64,000 nucleotides of DNA from positions 2,480,001-2,544,000 of the forward strand of contig OZ245729.1 of the NCBI GenBank assembly GCA_965227215.1, in the 5' to 3' direction. The stretch's first letter is position 1; the number at the start of each line of letters is the position of its first letter. The position numbers and the translations under genes are program-made. Positions 1 through 8,333 of this stretch are shown here, piece by piece. This stretch comes from Gracilimonas sp965227215 (GTDB lineage: Bacteria > Bacteroidota > Rhodothermia > Balneolales > Balneolaceae). The notes below the pieces were generated by a model. That model saw nothing but the letters and a program-made list of their open reading frames with translations. It made no database searches and was not told the origin of the DNA.

Positions 1-23
1 ACAGATCCGTTTTGTTCTTCCAT
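1..23 (-). CDS. 5' end of a gene running off the left edge, product unknown
   Basis: An ATG at 23 on the minus strand is preceded by GGAAAT at a short distance and opens a frame reading MEEQNGSV up to the window edge. It lies downstream of paaZ and in the same direction, so it is probably the next gene of the phenylacetate cluster (the cluster still lacks paaE, paaF and paaK). Eight residues are too few to name the product. Confidence 0.45.
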
Positions 24-50
24 GATTTCCTAATTCACAATTGTTGATTC

Positions 51-98
51 ACGCTGAGTACGCAAAGCTCGCAATGAATTACTTAGCGTTCTCTGCGT
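51..98. repeat. intergenic inverted repeat after paaZ
   Basis: ACGCTGAGTACGCAAAG (51-67) pairs with CTTAGCGTTCTCTGCGT (82-98) over 14 of 17 positions around a 14-base loop. It fills the spacer between paaZ and the next gene. There is no T-run, so it does not look like an ordinary intrinsic terminator. A processing or stabilising hairpin, or a small mobile palindrome, is possible. Confidence 0.7.
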
Positions 99-104
99 TG
101 AAAA

Positions 105-2156
105 TTACTGTTCGTCTATTGGTAGTTTGTTTTTTCGTTTCATGAGAGTGAGAATTGTGTATTCTGCGACAACAATATCTTCCTGATTCGTTACTTCTAC
201 ATCCCAATAAACCACTCCAAAAGGAAATGGATCATCTTTCTTCTGCTGGCGCACATTCTTCCTTTTCAGGATTAACTTTGCCTGAATAGTATCGCCGGGT
301 GCAACCGGAGCAACAAACCGCAGATTTTCCAGTCCATAATTCAGCATTACCGGACCTTCATCCGGATCTACAAATAAACCGGCTGTAGCCGAAAGCACGA
401 AATAGCCATGGGCAACAATCTTCCCAAACAAGGAGCGCGATGCAGCATCAGGGTCGGTGTGGGCATAAAACTTGTCTCCGCTTAACTCAGCGAACTCCTC
501 TACATCTTTATCCGTCACTGTACGCTTTTCTGTAGTAAGGGCTTCACCGATCTTCAATTCTTCGAAATACTTCTGGAAGGGATGCTTATCTGATTCCTCG
601 GTTTCGGCGCCTTTGATGTGTTGCTTAACGATATTTCTAAGGGTAGTTGGCGATCCCTGCAGAGCAACTCGTTGCATATTATGAAGTACCGCGCGTGCTC
701 CACCCAGTTCTTCACCACCGCCGGCATGTCCGGGCCCACCGTGTACAAGAGAAGCAATAGGAGAACCGTGTCCCGTAGATTCTTCAGCAGAGTTTCGATT
801 GATCACCATGAACCGCCCGTGGTAAGGAGCACATCCCAAGGCAACCTTGTGTGCAATTTCATCATCAGCGGTAAAAAGAGAACCCACCAGGGCTCCATTT
901 GCCATATTGGCTATATCAATAGCTTCTTCTGTAGTGTCGTAAGCCATCACGGTGGTGAGTGGCCCGAATGCTTCAATATGGTGCATATCGTCGCCATCAT
1001 AAGATTGATGAGCCAATAACACCTTTGGGGAGGTATAAGCTCCGTCTGAGGAGTCCCCTGAATAGACCACATGCAGCCCATCTTCCAGTTTTTGGAACTG
1101 CTCATCAAATCGCTCTCGTTGCAATGTGCTGGCCAGGGGCCCCATTCTGTTTTCTTTGTTAGTAGGGTCTCCAATAGTGATTTTATCGAGTTTTTCTGAG
1201 AGAGCATTGGTTACTTCAATGATCATATCTCTAGGGACGATTGTTCGACGGATAGCCGTACATTTTTGTCCGGTTTTAACCGTCATTTCCCTGACCACCT
1301 CTTTAATAAACAGATCAAACTCCTCCATATCGGGCGTTACGTCTTTTCCGAGAATAGAGCAGTTCAGAGAATCGGCCTCCAAGTTGAACGGAACATTATT
1401 GGCAATAATATTAGGATGAGCTTTTAATTTTCTGCCTGTTGAAGCAGAGCCGGTGAAAGCAACCATGTCCTGGCTGATCAGGTGATCCAATAAATCCCCG
1501 GGTTTATCAGCAGCAATGTATTGTATGGTACCTTCAGGAAGAATTTCAGATTCAATCATATCCTTAAAAACCTCCCAAGCCAGATAGGAGCCAATTGGAG
1601 AGGGCTTCACAATAACCGGCATACCGGAAATGATAGCCGGAGCCAGCTTCTCCAACATTCCCCAAACCGGGAAGTTAAAGGCATTAATGTGAACAGCTAC
1701 ACCATGGCGAGGCACACAAATGTGTTGACCCATGAATGTGCCTTTTCTTGAAAGTCGTTCGGTATCGCCCTCTACGTGCCAGGGCAGATCTGAAAGTTCC
1801 CGGCGTGATTTACTGGAAATGCCAAAAGCAGTAATCAATCCGCCTTCAATATCGATCCATGAATCCTGACGAGTGGCTCCTGTATGCGAAGAAATTTCAT
1901 AATATTTTTCCTTTCGGTCCATCAGGTATTTTCCGAGAAATTTGATGGCAAAAGCGCGTTCATGAATGGTCATTTCACGAAGCTTGGGTCCACCTTCCTT
2001 TCGGGCATATTCCAGTGCCGACTTATAATCAATCTCAGCTTCTACCATCTGGGCTACGGTATCACTCGTCACTGCACTGATCAGATCTGTTTCTGTTCCT
2101 TCATTGAGCCATTCACCCTTTATATAACTCGTAACTCTAATTTGATCTTGTCCCAT
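105..2156 (-). CDS. paaZ: PaaZ, bifunctional oxepin-CoA hydrolase / semialdehyde dehydrogenase
   Basis: The product opens the oxepin-CoA ring and oxidises the resulting aldehyde to 3-oxo-5,6-dehydrosuberyl-CoA in the cytoplasmic phenylacetate pathway. The 683-residue length matches the fused family. Residues 1-510 form an aldehyde dehydrogenase with Glu260 (NLEADSLN) and Cys299 (TGQKCTA), matching the catalytic pair of the E. coli enzyme. Residues 530-680 form an (R)-hydratase/MaoC-like domain with Asp561 and His566 (GDKFYAHTD), at the same numbering as in E. coli. Both halves therefore look active. It is the last clearly assigned gene of the minus-strand paa cluster and follows paaY by 27 bases. 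Confidence 0.97.
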   Translation of the reverse strand: MGQDQIRVTSYIKGEWLNEGTETDLISAVTSDTVAQMVEAEIDYKSALEYARKEGGPKLREMTIHERAFAIKFLGKYLMDRKEKYYEISSHTGATRQDSWIDIEGGLITAFGISSKSRRELSDLPWHVEGDTERLSRKGTFMGQHICVPRHGVAVHINAFNFPVWGMLEKLAPAIISGMPVIVKPSPIGSYLAWEVFKDMIESEILPEGTIQYIAADKPGDLLDHLISQDMVAFTGSASTGRKLKAHPNIIANNVPFNLEADSLNCSILGKDVTPDMEEFDLFIKEVVREMTVKTGQKCTAIRRTIVPRDMIIEVTNALSEKLDKITIGDPTNKENRMGPLASTLQRERFDEQFQKLEDGLHVVYSGDSSDGAYTSPKVLLAHQSYDGDDMHHIEAFGPLTTVMAYDTTEEAIDIANMANGALVGSLFTADDEIAHKVALGCAPYHGRFMVINRNSAEESTGHGSPIASLVHGGPGHAGGGEELGGARAVLHNMQRVALQGSPTTLRNIVKQHIKGAETEESDKHPFQKYFEELKIGEALTTEKRTVTDKDVEEFAELSGDKFYAHTDPDAASRSLFGKIVAHGYFVLSATAGLFVDPDEGPVMLNYGLENLRFVAPVAPGDTIQAKLILKRKNVRQQKKDDPFPFGVVYWDVEVTNQEDIVVAEYTILTLMKRKNKLPIDEQ

Positions 2157-2183
2157 TATAGATTCAGTATTTAAAATTTAAAA

Positions 2184-2774
2184 TTACTTCGTTTTACCCC
2201 ACGTGTCATATCCCATCTCCTGATCTTCCCGGCCTTCAGGAACTTCCCGAAGCGGCTCACATTCTTTTAAAGTATCATGCAATTCTCCGGGAAGTTGTTG
2301 ATATAATCCGGTGCCTTTCGACTTCCAGGCTGCCATTTCCTCGGATACATCTTTAACGATTTTAGCAGGATTACCAACAACCACTTTCCGATCCGGAATC
2401 TCCATTCCTTCCGGAACAAAAGCTAATGCTCCAATAATGCTTTCCTTCCCAACCTTCACATTATCCATGACAACGGCATTCATCCCGATCAGGCAGTTTT
2501 TGCCAAGGTGTGCTCCATGAATGATGGCACCATGACCAACATGGGCACTTTCTTCAAGGGTAACCGTAACTCCGGGGAACATATGAATAGTACAATTTTC
2601 CTGAACATTGCACCCGTCTTCAATCACGATTTTCCCCCAATCACCCCGAATGGCTGCTCCCGGACCGATATACACATCCTTACCAATAATCACATTGCCT
2701 GTGACTGCAGCCTGAGGATGCACAAAAGCTGTCTCGTGTACGACCGGCCTATATCCGTTAAATTCGTAAATCAT
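2184..2774 (-). CDS. paaY: PaaY, hexapeptide-repeat thioesterase of the paa pathway
   Basis: This 196-residue protein is a left-handed beta-helix of the gamma-carbonic-anhydrase/transferase hexapeptide family, with repeated [LIV]-G-x4 turns through residues 10-140. Histidines of the expected metal site are visible in the IHMFPG, HVGHGAIIHGA stretch. In the phenylacetate pathway PaaY is known to hydrolyse dead-end CoA thioesters formed by spontaneous ring closure, relieving CoA trapping. Position between paaJ and paaZ supports this role over a generic gamma-carbonic anhydrase. The C-terminus is acidic and Gly-poor, as in other PaaY proteins. Confidence 0.9.
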   Translation of the reverse strand: MIYEFNGYRPVVHETAFVHPQAAVTGNVIIGKDVYIGPGAAIRGDWGKIVIEDGCNVQENCTIHMFPGVTVTLEESAHVGHGAIIHGAHLGKNCLIGMNAVVMDNVKVGKESIIGALAFVPEGMEIPDRKVVVGNPAKIVKDVSEEMAAWKSKGTGLYQQLPGELHDTLKECEPLREVPEGREDQEMGYDTWGKTK

Positions 2775-2814
2775 GGTGGAGATTAAGAGATTAAGTTTTT
2801 GAGAGAATTAGTTT

Positions 2815-3189
2815 TCATTTTTTTGAGCCTTGTTTTGATTTCTTTAAATAAGCTATGTATCCATTTAAAATTTTTAAACAAAGCAAGATGTGATCGTTAA
2901 TCTCGTTAAAGGCATCTTGTTGGATAAACTCTTCATCAAGCGCACAAATTAAGTGTTCCTGTGTTTCATAAAGTGAACCACGAGCCATTCTGCAGTATTG
3001 AATGTTTTCTTGATAATGATATCTCCCGAAGCCTTCTGCGATGTTTGCCGGAACTGATCTTGAAGATCGAATGATTTGGTCTTTCAATCTGAATTTTTCG
3101 TCTTTAGGAAATTGCTTTGTAAGCTCTGAAACCATAATCCTAAGCTCTCTGGCAGATTTCCAAGATTCCAATTCAGATAGTTTATACAT
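2815..3189 (-). CDS. four-helix-bundle protein (23S rRNA IVP family)
   Basis: The 124-residue product shows the family signature: ESWKSARELRIMVSELTKQFP, then RSSRSVPANIAEGFGRY and ARGSLYETQEHL. Members are small cytosolic four-helix bundles, first noticed inside 23S rRNA intervening sequences, also found free-standing in many Bacteroidota, with no firm function. A longer frame to 3300 exists but would run into the end of paaJ; the ATG at 3189 starts exactly where family homology starts and leaves a 25-base gap after paaJ. The gene interrupts the paaJ-paaY pair, so it is likely an insertion with no role in phenylacetate breakdown. Confidence 0.85.
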   Translation of the reverse strand: MYKLSELESWKSARELRIMVSELTKQFPKDEKFRLKDQIIRSSRSVPANIAEGFGRYHYQENIQYCRMARGSLYETQEHLICALDEEFIQQDAFNEINDHILLCLKILNGYIAYLKKSKQGSKK

Positions 3190-3214
3190 ACTCAATAACT
3201 CATTCTCTAAATAA

Positions 3215-4423
3215 CTACATTTTCTCCAATATAACTGCCATTCCTTGTCCAACACCCACGCACAGCATACACAGTGCATACTTATGTGAATCTTTTTCAT
3301 GAAGTTCTACGGTAGCTGTTTGTAATAATCGCTGACCGGTCATTCCTAAAGGGTGTCCGAGTGCTATAGCGCCACCGTTAGGATTTAGTCGGGGATCATT
3401 ATCATCCATTTTCAACATTCGGGTCACACCCAGCGATTGCCCCGCAAAGGCCTCATTCAATTCAATTACGTCCATATCATCCAATTCCATACCGGCACGT
3501 TTTAATACTTTTTGAGCTGCTTCCACAGGTCCTAGCCCCATAATTCTTGGCTCAATACCTGAAACGGCATGAGCCACAATTCGTGCTTTAGGTTTGAAGC
3601 CAAAGTCCTTCACTGCTTTATCTGAAGCAACCAGCAACGCACCGGCTCCATCATTCAGGCCTGATGCATTTCCGGCCGTCACCGTTCCGTCTTTCCTGAA
3701 AGCCGGACGCAGTTTAGCCAGAATTTCAGCCGTGGTATCCGGACGCATAAACTCGTCATGTTCAAAGAGAATAGAATCTCTTTTTCGTTGGGGTATTTCC
3801 ACGGGTACAATTTCTTTAGCCAATCGTCCAGAATCCCGGGCTGCTCCTGCTTTCTGTTGACTCCAGGCCGCAAATTTGTCCTGATCTTCCCGGCTGATGT
3901 TATGCATTTCCACTACGTTCTCAGCGGTCATTCCCATTCCGTCGGTACCGTACATTTCTTCCATTTTGGGGTTGATGAACCTCCATCCAAAAGTGGAGTC
4001 GTGCATTTCAGTGGTACCGGAATAAGGTGATGAGCCTTTTCCTAATACAATGGGGCCTCGTGTCATATGTTCAACACCACCGGTAATAAATACATCTCCT
4101 TCACCGGCTTTTATGGCATGATAAGCCTTCACGGTTGCGCTCATGCCTGAAGCGCATAAGCGGTTTACCGTTTCACCCGGAACCGATACAGGGACACCGG
4201 CCAGAAGGGAGGCCATCCGGGCAACGTTTCTATTGTCTTCCCCAGCCTGATTTGCGCAGCCAAAAATCACATCTTCTATTGATTCGAGATCTAACTCCGG
4301 GTTTCGTTTAATGAGTTCTTTTATAGGAATTGCAGCCAAATCATCTGCCCGAATGGGAGAAAGCGATCCTTTTAATTTTCCAATGGGAGTTCGTATTCCG
4401 TCAACGATATATGCTTCTGGCAT
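3215..4423 (-). CDS. paaJ: PaaJ, 3-oxoadipyl-CoA/3-oxo-5,6-dehydrosuberyl-CoA thiolase
   Basis: This 402-residue thiolase cleaves the two beta-ketoacyl-CoA intermediates of the pathway, releasing acetyl-CoA and finally succinyl-CoA. The nucleophilic Cys90 lies in VNRLCASGMSA, the NEAFAGQS and GGAIALGHPLGMTG loops carry the Asn and His of the active site, and the C-terminal CMLCVGVGQGMAVILE block holds the second cysteine. The substrate assignment rests on the operon: it lies between paaI and paaY. By sequence alone a general acetyl-CoA acyltransferase would be equally possible. Confidence 0.9.
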   Translation of the reverse strand: MPEAYIVDGIRTPIGKLKGSLSPIRADDLAAIPIKELIKRNPELDLESIEDVIFGCANQAGEDNRNVARMASLLAGVPVSVPGETVNRLCASGMSATVKAYHAIKAGEGDVFITGGVEHMTRGPIVLGKGSSPYSGTTEMHDSTFGWRFINPKMEEMYGTDGMGMTAENVVEMHNISREDQDKFAAWSQQKAGAARDSGRLAKEIVPVEIPQRKRDSILFEHDEFMRPDTTAEILAKLRPAFRKDGTVTAGNASGLNDGAGALLVASDKAVKDFGFKPKARIVAHAVSGIEPRIMGLGPVEAAQKVLKRAGMELDDMDVIELNEAFAGQSLGVTRMLKMDDNDPRLNPNGGAIALGHPLGMTGQRLLQTATVELHEKDSHKYALCMLCVGVGQGMAVILEKM

Positions 4424-4452
4424 GCTACTGTAAGTTTTTGAATTCTAAATTA

Positions 4453-4875
4453 TTAATTGGCCGTTTCATGAGATTTCCCGGTACGATAAACCGTTCCTCG
4501 AAATTCGGCAACTAACTCTTCTTTTTGATTGATAACCTTCACCTTATAAACGCCAATCGTTCGGCCATTTTGAAGTTCTTCGGTCTCGGCTATCAAAACA
4601 TCTTCAACTGAGATTTTCTTGGTGTAGTTGATATTATTCTCCAAAGCCAGTGATATGGAGCCCCGGGAATTTGAGGCAAAAGCCAAAGCACTGTCGGCAA
4701 AGGAAAAAGTAATCCCACCATGACAAACACCAAACCCATTGGTCATCTCTTCCCTGATTTTCATCGAAATTTTGCAATAACCGGGTCTAGACTCCAATAC
4801 TTCGATACCCATCCATTGTGAAAACGGGTCGTTAGAGAGCATATGGTTTATAACAGGATTGATTTCTTTACTCAT
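4453..4875 (-). CDS. paaI: PaaI, hydroxyphenylacetyl-CoA thioesterase
   Basis: A 140-residue hotdog-fold thioesterase of the PaaI family. The central helix and flanking motif GFGVCHGGITFSFADSALAFASNS contains the HGG turn and the Asp of the active site. It is thought to rescue CoA from non-productive hydroxylated phenylacetyl-CoA esters. It lies between paaH and paaJ in the same orientation. A GGAGG-type ribosome binding site is not obvious upstream, so the start at 4875 rests on length and homology. Confidence 0.92.
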   Translation of the reverse strand: MSKEINPVINHMLSNDPFSQWMGIEVLESRPGYCKISMKIREEMTNGFGVCHGGITFSFADSALAFASNSRGSISLALENNINYTKKISVEDVLIAETEELQNGRTIGVYKVKVINQKEELVAEFRGTVYRTGKSHETAN

Positions 4876-4906
4876 AGTTTTGGTGTAAAACTTCAGCCGT
4901 CAGCGA

Positions 4907-4947
4907 TCAGCTTTCAGTTTTTTGTTCCAAATAAAACTGAAAGCTGA
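4907..4947. repeat. inverted repeat in the paaH-paaI spacer
   Basis: TCAGCTTTCAGTTTT (4907-4921) and AAAACTGAAAGCTGA (4933-4947) are perfectly complementary over 15 bp around an 11-base loop. The flanks continue as degenerate copies of the words GCTGA and TCAGC (4893-4965). The whole spacer between two co-transcribed genes is made of this palindrome. Confidence 0.85.
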
Positions 4948-4970
4948 AGTCTGATAGCTGTCAGCTATTC

Positions 4971-6146
4971 CTATTTCTCATAAAAACTTTCCTGCTCAGC
5001 TACTTTTTTCTTTAGCAACGGGTTGGGGCGGTACCGGTCTTCCCGATATTCAACCTGCAGGGCAGTCATTCGGTCTAACACATTCTTAAGGCCGATTTCA
5101 TCAGCCCACTTCAGGAGCCCATTTGGATAATTAACTCCATTTTGCATGGCAAGGTCAACATCTTCAATCGAGGCAATATTCATAAATACCGCATCACAGG
5201 CTTCGTTAATGAGCATCGTCAGGATACGATTGAAAATAGTTTCTCCAAGTTCTTTGTCTTTTGTTGGCTCGGGATTATTGGCATCCTCACGATAATCGTA
5301 GAAACCACGCCCTGATTTTCTCCCTAACCAGCCGGCTTCCACCATTCGTTTCTGAGCAAAGGAGGGTTTGAATCTTGGGTCATAATAGAAAGCCTCAAAT
5401 ACTGAGCAGGTGACTTCATAATTCACATCGTGCCCAATCAAATCCATGAGTTCAAACGGTCCCATTCGGAATCCGCCGATTTCTTTCATGGCCCAATCGA
5501 TGGTTGCAGCGTCAGCGATTCCTTCTTCATAAATACGCAACGCCTCCCCGTAAAAGGGGCGAGCAACCCGGTTCACGATAAAGCCGGGAGTGTCTTTGCC
5601 GGAAACGGTGATTTTGTCCCAGCTTCGGATAAATTCTTTGGTTGATTTGAAGACAGTATCATCGGTTGCGATTCCGGGGATGACTTCCACCAACTTCATA
5701 AGAGGAGCCGGATTAAAAAAGTGAACGCCTAAAAAACGCTCCGGCTTTTTCAGGGCGGCTGAAATAGCTGCAATAGAAAGAGAAGAAGTATTGGAAGCCA
5801 GCACACAATCACGGGGAACTATTGCTTCCAGACGTGAAAAGGTGTCTTTTTTAACATCCAGGTCTTCTACAATAGCCTCTATCACAAATCCGCATTCTCC
5901 GAAACCGGTAATGTTATCAACAAATTCGATGCGGTTTAAGATACCATCCACTTCATCCTGGGTCATCCGCTCTTTTTCAACCTGTCGGGCAAGGATGCTT
6001 TCCAGTCCGGCTTTGGATTTTTCAAGTTGTTCAGGGTAGGCATCGTATAAAAAAACCTGGTGACCTTGTGTTGCAGCTACCTGAGCTATTCCGGTTCCCA
6101 TGGTCCCGGCGCCAACTACGCCAATCTTTGCATCGTTTTTAATCAT
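4971..6146 (-). CDS. paaH: PaaH, 3-hydroxyadipyl-CoA dehydrogenase
   Basis: A 391-residue NAD-dependent 3-hydroxyacyl-CoA dehydrogenase. The N-terminal Rossmann motif is GVVGAGTMGTGIAQVAA. The HFFNPAPLMKLVEVI block carries the catalytic His. Two C-terminal helical 3HCDH domains follow (about 190-285 and 300-380), the longer architecture often seen in PaaH/PaaC. It oxidises 3-hydroxyadipyl-CoA to 3-oxoadipyl-CoA, the substrate of PaaJ. The gene starts the downstream half of the paa cluster: the spacer to the toxin-antitoxin pair is divergent, so paaH may need its own promoter within 6147-6296. Confidence 0.93.
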   Translation of the reverse strand: MIKNDAKIGVVGAGTMGTGIAQVAATQGHQVFLYDAYPEQLEKSKAGLESILARQVEKERMTQDEVDGILNRIEFVDNITGFGECGFVIEAIVEDLDVKKDTFSRLEAIVPRDCVLASNTSSLSIAAISAALKKPERFLGVHFFNPAPLMKLVEVIPGIATDDTVFKSTKEFIRSWDKITVSGKDTPGFIVNRVARPFYGEALRIYEEGIADAATIDWAMKEIGGFRMGPFELMDLIGHDVNYEVTCSVFEAFYYDPRFKPSFAQKRMVEAGWLGRKSGRGFYDYREDANNPEPTKDKELGETIFNRILTMLINEACDAVFMNIASIEDVDLAMQNGVNYPNGLLKWADEIGLKNVLDRMTALQVEYREDRYRPNPLLKKKVAEQESFYEK

Positions 6147-6258
6147 AAGTAAATATCGTGGTTAATCGTCTGAAAAATCGCTTCCAAGATAAGGAATCTG
6201 AAGCGGAATGCGTGGCAAATTGCGGTAAATTTTTGTGTTGTAAGTTAGAAGAAAAAAA

Positions 6259-6282
6259 GATATCATAATGATATCATATAAT
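6259..6282 (+). promoter_or_regulatory. operator palindrome and -10 box of the toxin-antitoxin operon
   Basis: GATATCA TAA TGATATC (6259-6275) is a perfect 17-base palindrome, and TATAAT (6277-6282) directly follows it, 14 bases before the antitoxin ATG. FitA-type ribbon-helix-helix antitoxins are known to bind inverted repeats overlapping their promoter. The overlap of palindrome and promoter here fits autorepression. No convincing -35 box was found. Confidence 0.6.
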
Positions 6283-6296
6283 GAGTCAAGTTAAAT

Positions 6297-6533
6297 ATGC
6301 CGGATGTATTGGTAAGAAATATCGAAGAGAAAACGCTTAATAATCTCAAAGAAAGAGCAAAGAAAAATAACCGATCGCTGCAAGCAGAGCTTAAGTCGTT
6401 GCTGGAATTGTATGCCGGTCCCGAGTTGGGTGAAACCAAAAGTATGGTAAGAGAGGTGTATATGAAATATAAGGCCGATGGAAAAAAGTTTTCAGACAGT
6501 GCCGAAGATCTTTCGAGAGATAGAGAAGAATGA
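6297..6533 (+). CDS. FitA-like ribbon-helix-helix antitoxin
   Basis: The 78-residue protein starts MPDVLVRNIEEKTLNNLKERAKKNNRS-LQAEL, the FitA-like ribbon-helix-helix fold: a short beta strand followed by two helices that pair with a second subunit to bind DNA. The charged C-terminal half (about 45-78) should wrap the toxin. Its stop overlaps the toxin start as ATGA. The pair is inserted between paaG and paaH on the opposite strand, so it breaks the paa transcription unit. Confidence 0.85.
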   Translation: MPDVLVRNIEEKTLNNLKERAKKNNRSLQAELKSLLELYAGPELGETKSMVREVYMKYKADGKKFSDSAEDLSRDREE

Positions 6534-6949
6534 ATGTTCCTGTAATCGACGCGTGTTTTGCTATAAAATGGTTTTTACCGGAGGAGGGAAGCGAAGCGGC
6601 ACGCGGATTTTTTGAGGAACTGGAAAATTTCGTGGTTCCGGATCTTTTTCTGATTGAGATTGATAATATTTTGTCAAAAAAAGTCAGAAAAAGAGAGTTG
6701 GATATACCTGGTGCGGAAGAAATTTTTTCGATCATAAGAAATTTGCCATTCATCACCATTCCCTATGAAAAACTTAGCAGGGAAGTATTTTTTATATCTA
6801 CCCGCTTTTCGATTACTCTGTACAATGCCTGTTATCTGGCATTAGCCGTTGAGTACAACGGAAGGTTTTATACTGCCGACAAGAGGTTGGTGAAAGGAGT
6901 AGAGAATACAGCGTATTCAGAATTTGTAGTTGGGTTAGAAGAACTTTGA
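6530..6949 (+). CDS. PIN-domain toxin of VapC type with one acidic residue replaced
   Basis: The 139-residue PIN domain would act as a Mg-dependent RNase held in check by the upstream antitoxin. Three of the four family acidic residues are present: Asp7 (PVIDACFAIKW), Glu43 (FLIEIDNIL) and Asp117 (FYTADKRL). The position normally Asp in TLYDACYLALA is Asn99 here (codon AAT, one transition from GAT). The toxin may therefore be weakened or inactive, or a neighbouring residue may compensate. The last 15 bases overlap the end of the convergent DUF4260 gene. The family call is firm; activity is uncertain. Confidence 0.85.
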   Translation: MNVPVIDACFAIKWFLPEEGSEAARGFFEELENFVVPDLFLIEIDNILSKKVRKRELDIPGAEEIFSIIRNLPFITIPYEKLSREVFFISTRFSITLYNACYLALAVEYNGRFYTADKRLVKGVENTAYSEFVVGLEEL

Positions 6950-7333
6950 TTCATTTTTAATTCCAATCCTTCCCAAATGGGTATGCTTGAAGTCATCACT
7001 AAATTTTAGCCCATAGCCAAATACTCGATCAAAACTGGAATGTCCAAGAAATACGATACCTATTGCTAACAAAATAGGAACCTGCACAAAATACCCGATG
7101 AGGATCAGGCCAATCATTACTCCTTTATGATGAAATAAATTGTAGTAAAAAGCCCCGGTTTTTGTATTGATGAGATAAGCTACAAAAGAAACATCAGGTA
7201 CAAAGAAAAGCAACGCATAATACCACCAGGAATATTCTGTGGCAATTTCGAACAGAATCATAGATCCAATAAATAATAAAAGCTCCTCTAAAATTAAGAG
7301 TGTTTTAACGGGATTATTCAATTCAATATTCAT
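6935..7333 (-). CDS. DUF4260 family integral membrane protein
   Basis: The 132-residue protein has about four hydrophobic segments (around 10-28, 36-53, 71-88, 88-97) and the family motifs FFVPDVSFVAYL, GAFYYNLFHHKG and GHSSFDRVFGYGLKF followed by THLGRIG. The conserved HSSFDR and HTHLG polar motifs within or next to membrane segments are the hallmark of DUF4260; the function is unknown. It reads with the paa genes and lies just downstream of paaG, but nothing links it to phenylacetate. Confidence 0.8.
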   Translation of the reverse strand: MNIELNNPVKTLLILEELLLFIGSMILFEIATEYSWWYYALLFFVPDVSFVAYLINTKTGAFYYNLFHHKGVMIGLILIGYFVQVPILLAIGIVFLGHSSFDRVFGYGLKFSDDFKHTHLGRIGIKNESKFF

Positions 7334-7408
7334 GTCATAGAATTAACATTAATATATAGTAGACTCATAGTATCTAAAGAGAAGTCACACTACATGCGTT
7401 AAGTGATC

Positions 7409-8188
7409 CTATTTACCTTCGAAGTTGGGTTTACGCTTTTCCATGAATGCATTTACTCCTTCATTGTAATCATGGGTTTTTCCTGCTTCGGCCTGGAGCT
7501 TGGCTTCCAGTTTCATTTGATCTTCGAGGTTGTTTGAAAACCCGGCATTGATTCCTCGTTTGGTAAGGCCAAATCCTTTGGTAGGCATCTTGGCAAGTTT
7601 AGAGGCTACTTTTTTAGCTTCTTCCATATAGGTTTCAGCAGGATAGGCTTTCCAGATCATACCCATTTCGACGGCATCTTTAGCAGATACTTTCTCTCCA
7701 AGAAATGTAAGCGCTGTAGCTCGGGCAAGCCCGATAAGCCTAGGTAAAATGTAAGTTCCGCCACTGTCGGGTATCAGCCCGATTTGAGAGAATGATTGAA
7801 TGAAAGACGCTTCTTCACTGGCAATAACAATATCACAGGCGAGTGCGATGTTGGCTCCGGCCCCTGCGGCAGTTCCATTGACAGCACAAACCACCGGCTT
7901 TTCCAGCTTTCGAATTCCTTTAATGATGGGGATGTATGTATGATGAACAATTTCGCTCAAATCCCTTTGCGGGTCATTAGATACCTCGGTTGCTTCGGCC
8001 AAATCCTGCCCGGCACAAAAAGCGCGGCCTTCTCCGGTAAGCAGCACACAACGAATTCCATCATCTGATTCGGCTCGATGTAGAGCTTCCTTAAGCTGGT
8101 TAGCCATTTCGAAGATAAAGCTGTTGAGCTTATCCGGTCTGTTCAGGGTAATTGTAAAAACACCATCGGTAAGGTCAGTAGTGATCAC
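7409..8188 (-). CDS. paaG: PaaG, 1,2-epoxyphenylacetyl-CoA isomerase
   Basis: A 259-residue crotonase-fold enzyme that converts ring-1,2-epoxyphenylacetyl-CoA to oxepin-CoA. The oxyanion-hole motif AFCAGQDLAE and AVNGTAAGAGANIALACD are present. Asp141 in IGLIPDSGGT corresponds to the single catalytic Asp of PaaG, in place of the Glu pair of true hydratases, which favours PaaG over PaaF. It lies 145 bases downstream of paaD. Confidence 0.93.
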   Translation of the reverse strand: MITTDLTDGVFTITLNRPDKLNSFIFEMANQLKEALHRAESDDGIRCVLLTGEGRAFCAGQDLAEATEVSNDPQRDLSEIVHHTYIPIIKGIRKLEKPVVCAVNGTAAGAGANIALACDIVIASEEASFIQSFSQIGLIPDSGGTYILPRLIGLARATALTFLGEKVSAKDAVEMGMIWKAYPAETYMEEAKKVASKLAKMPTKGFGLTKRGINAGFSNNLEDQMKLEAKLQAEAGKTHDYNEGVNAFMEKRKPNFEGK

Positions 8189-8258
8189 AGGTTTATTTGA
8201 TTAAAGGATTAGACAGATTTCATTCAGGTTTAATGTATTGAATGGAAGCATTATCACA

Positions 8259-8287
8259 AAAACCATCTTTAGAAAATGAATGGTTTT
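8259..8287. repeat. short inverted repeat in the paaD-paaG spacer
   Basis: AAAACCAT (8259-8266) and ATGGTTTT (8280-8287) are perfect 8-bp complements separated by 13 bases in the 145-base spacer. It is the weakest of the paa spacer palindromes and could be chance. Confidence 0.4.
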
Positions 8288-8333
8288 ATAAACTAAATGT
8301 CTTGTTTACCTGTGAACGCAATTAATTTTACGG

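Noticed and set aside
3190..3300. N-terminal extension of the four-helix-bundle gene
   Set aside because: It would overlap the end of paaJ, and the extra residues (HCVCCAWVLDKEW) are not family-like; the ATG at 3189 is better.
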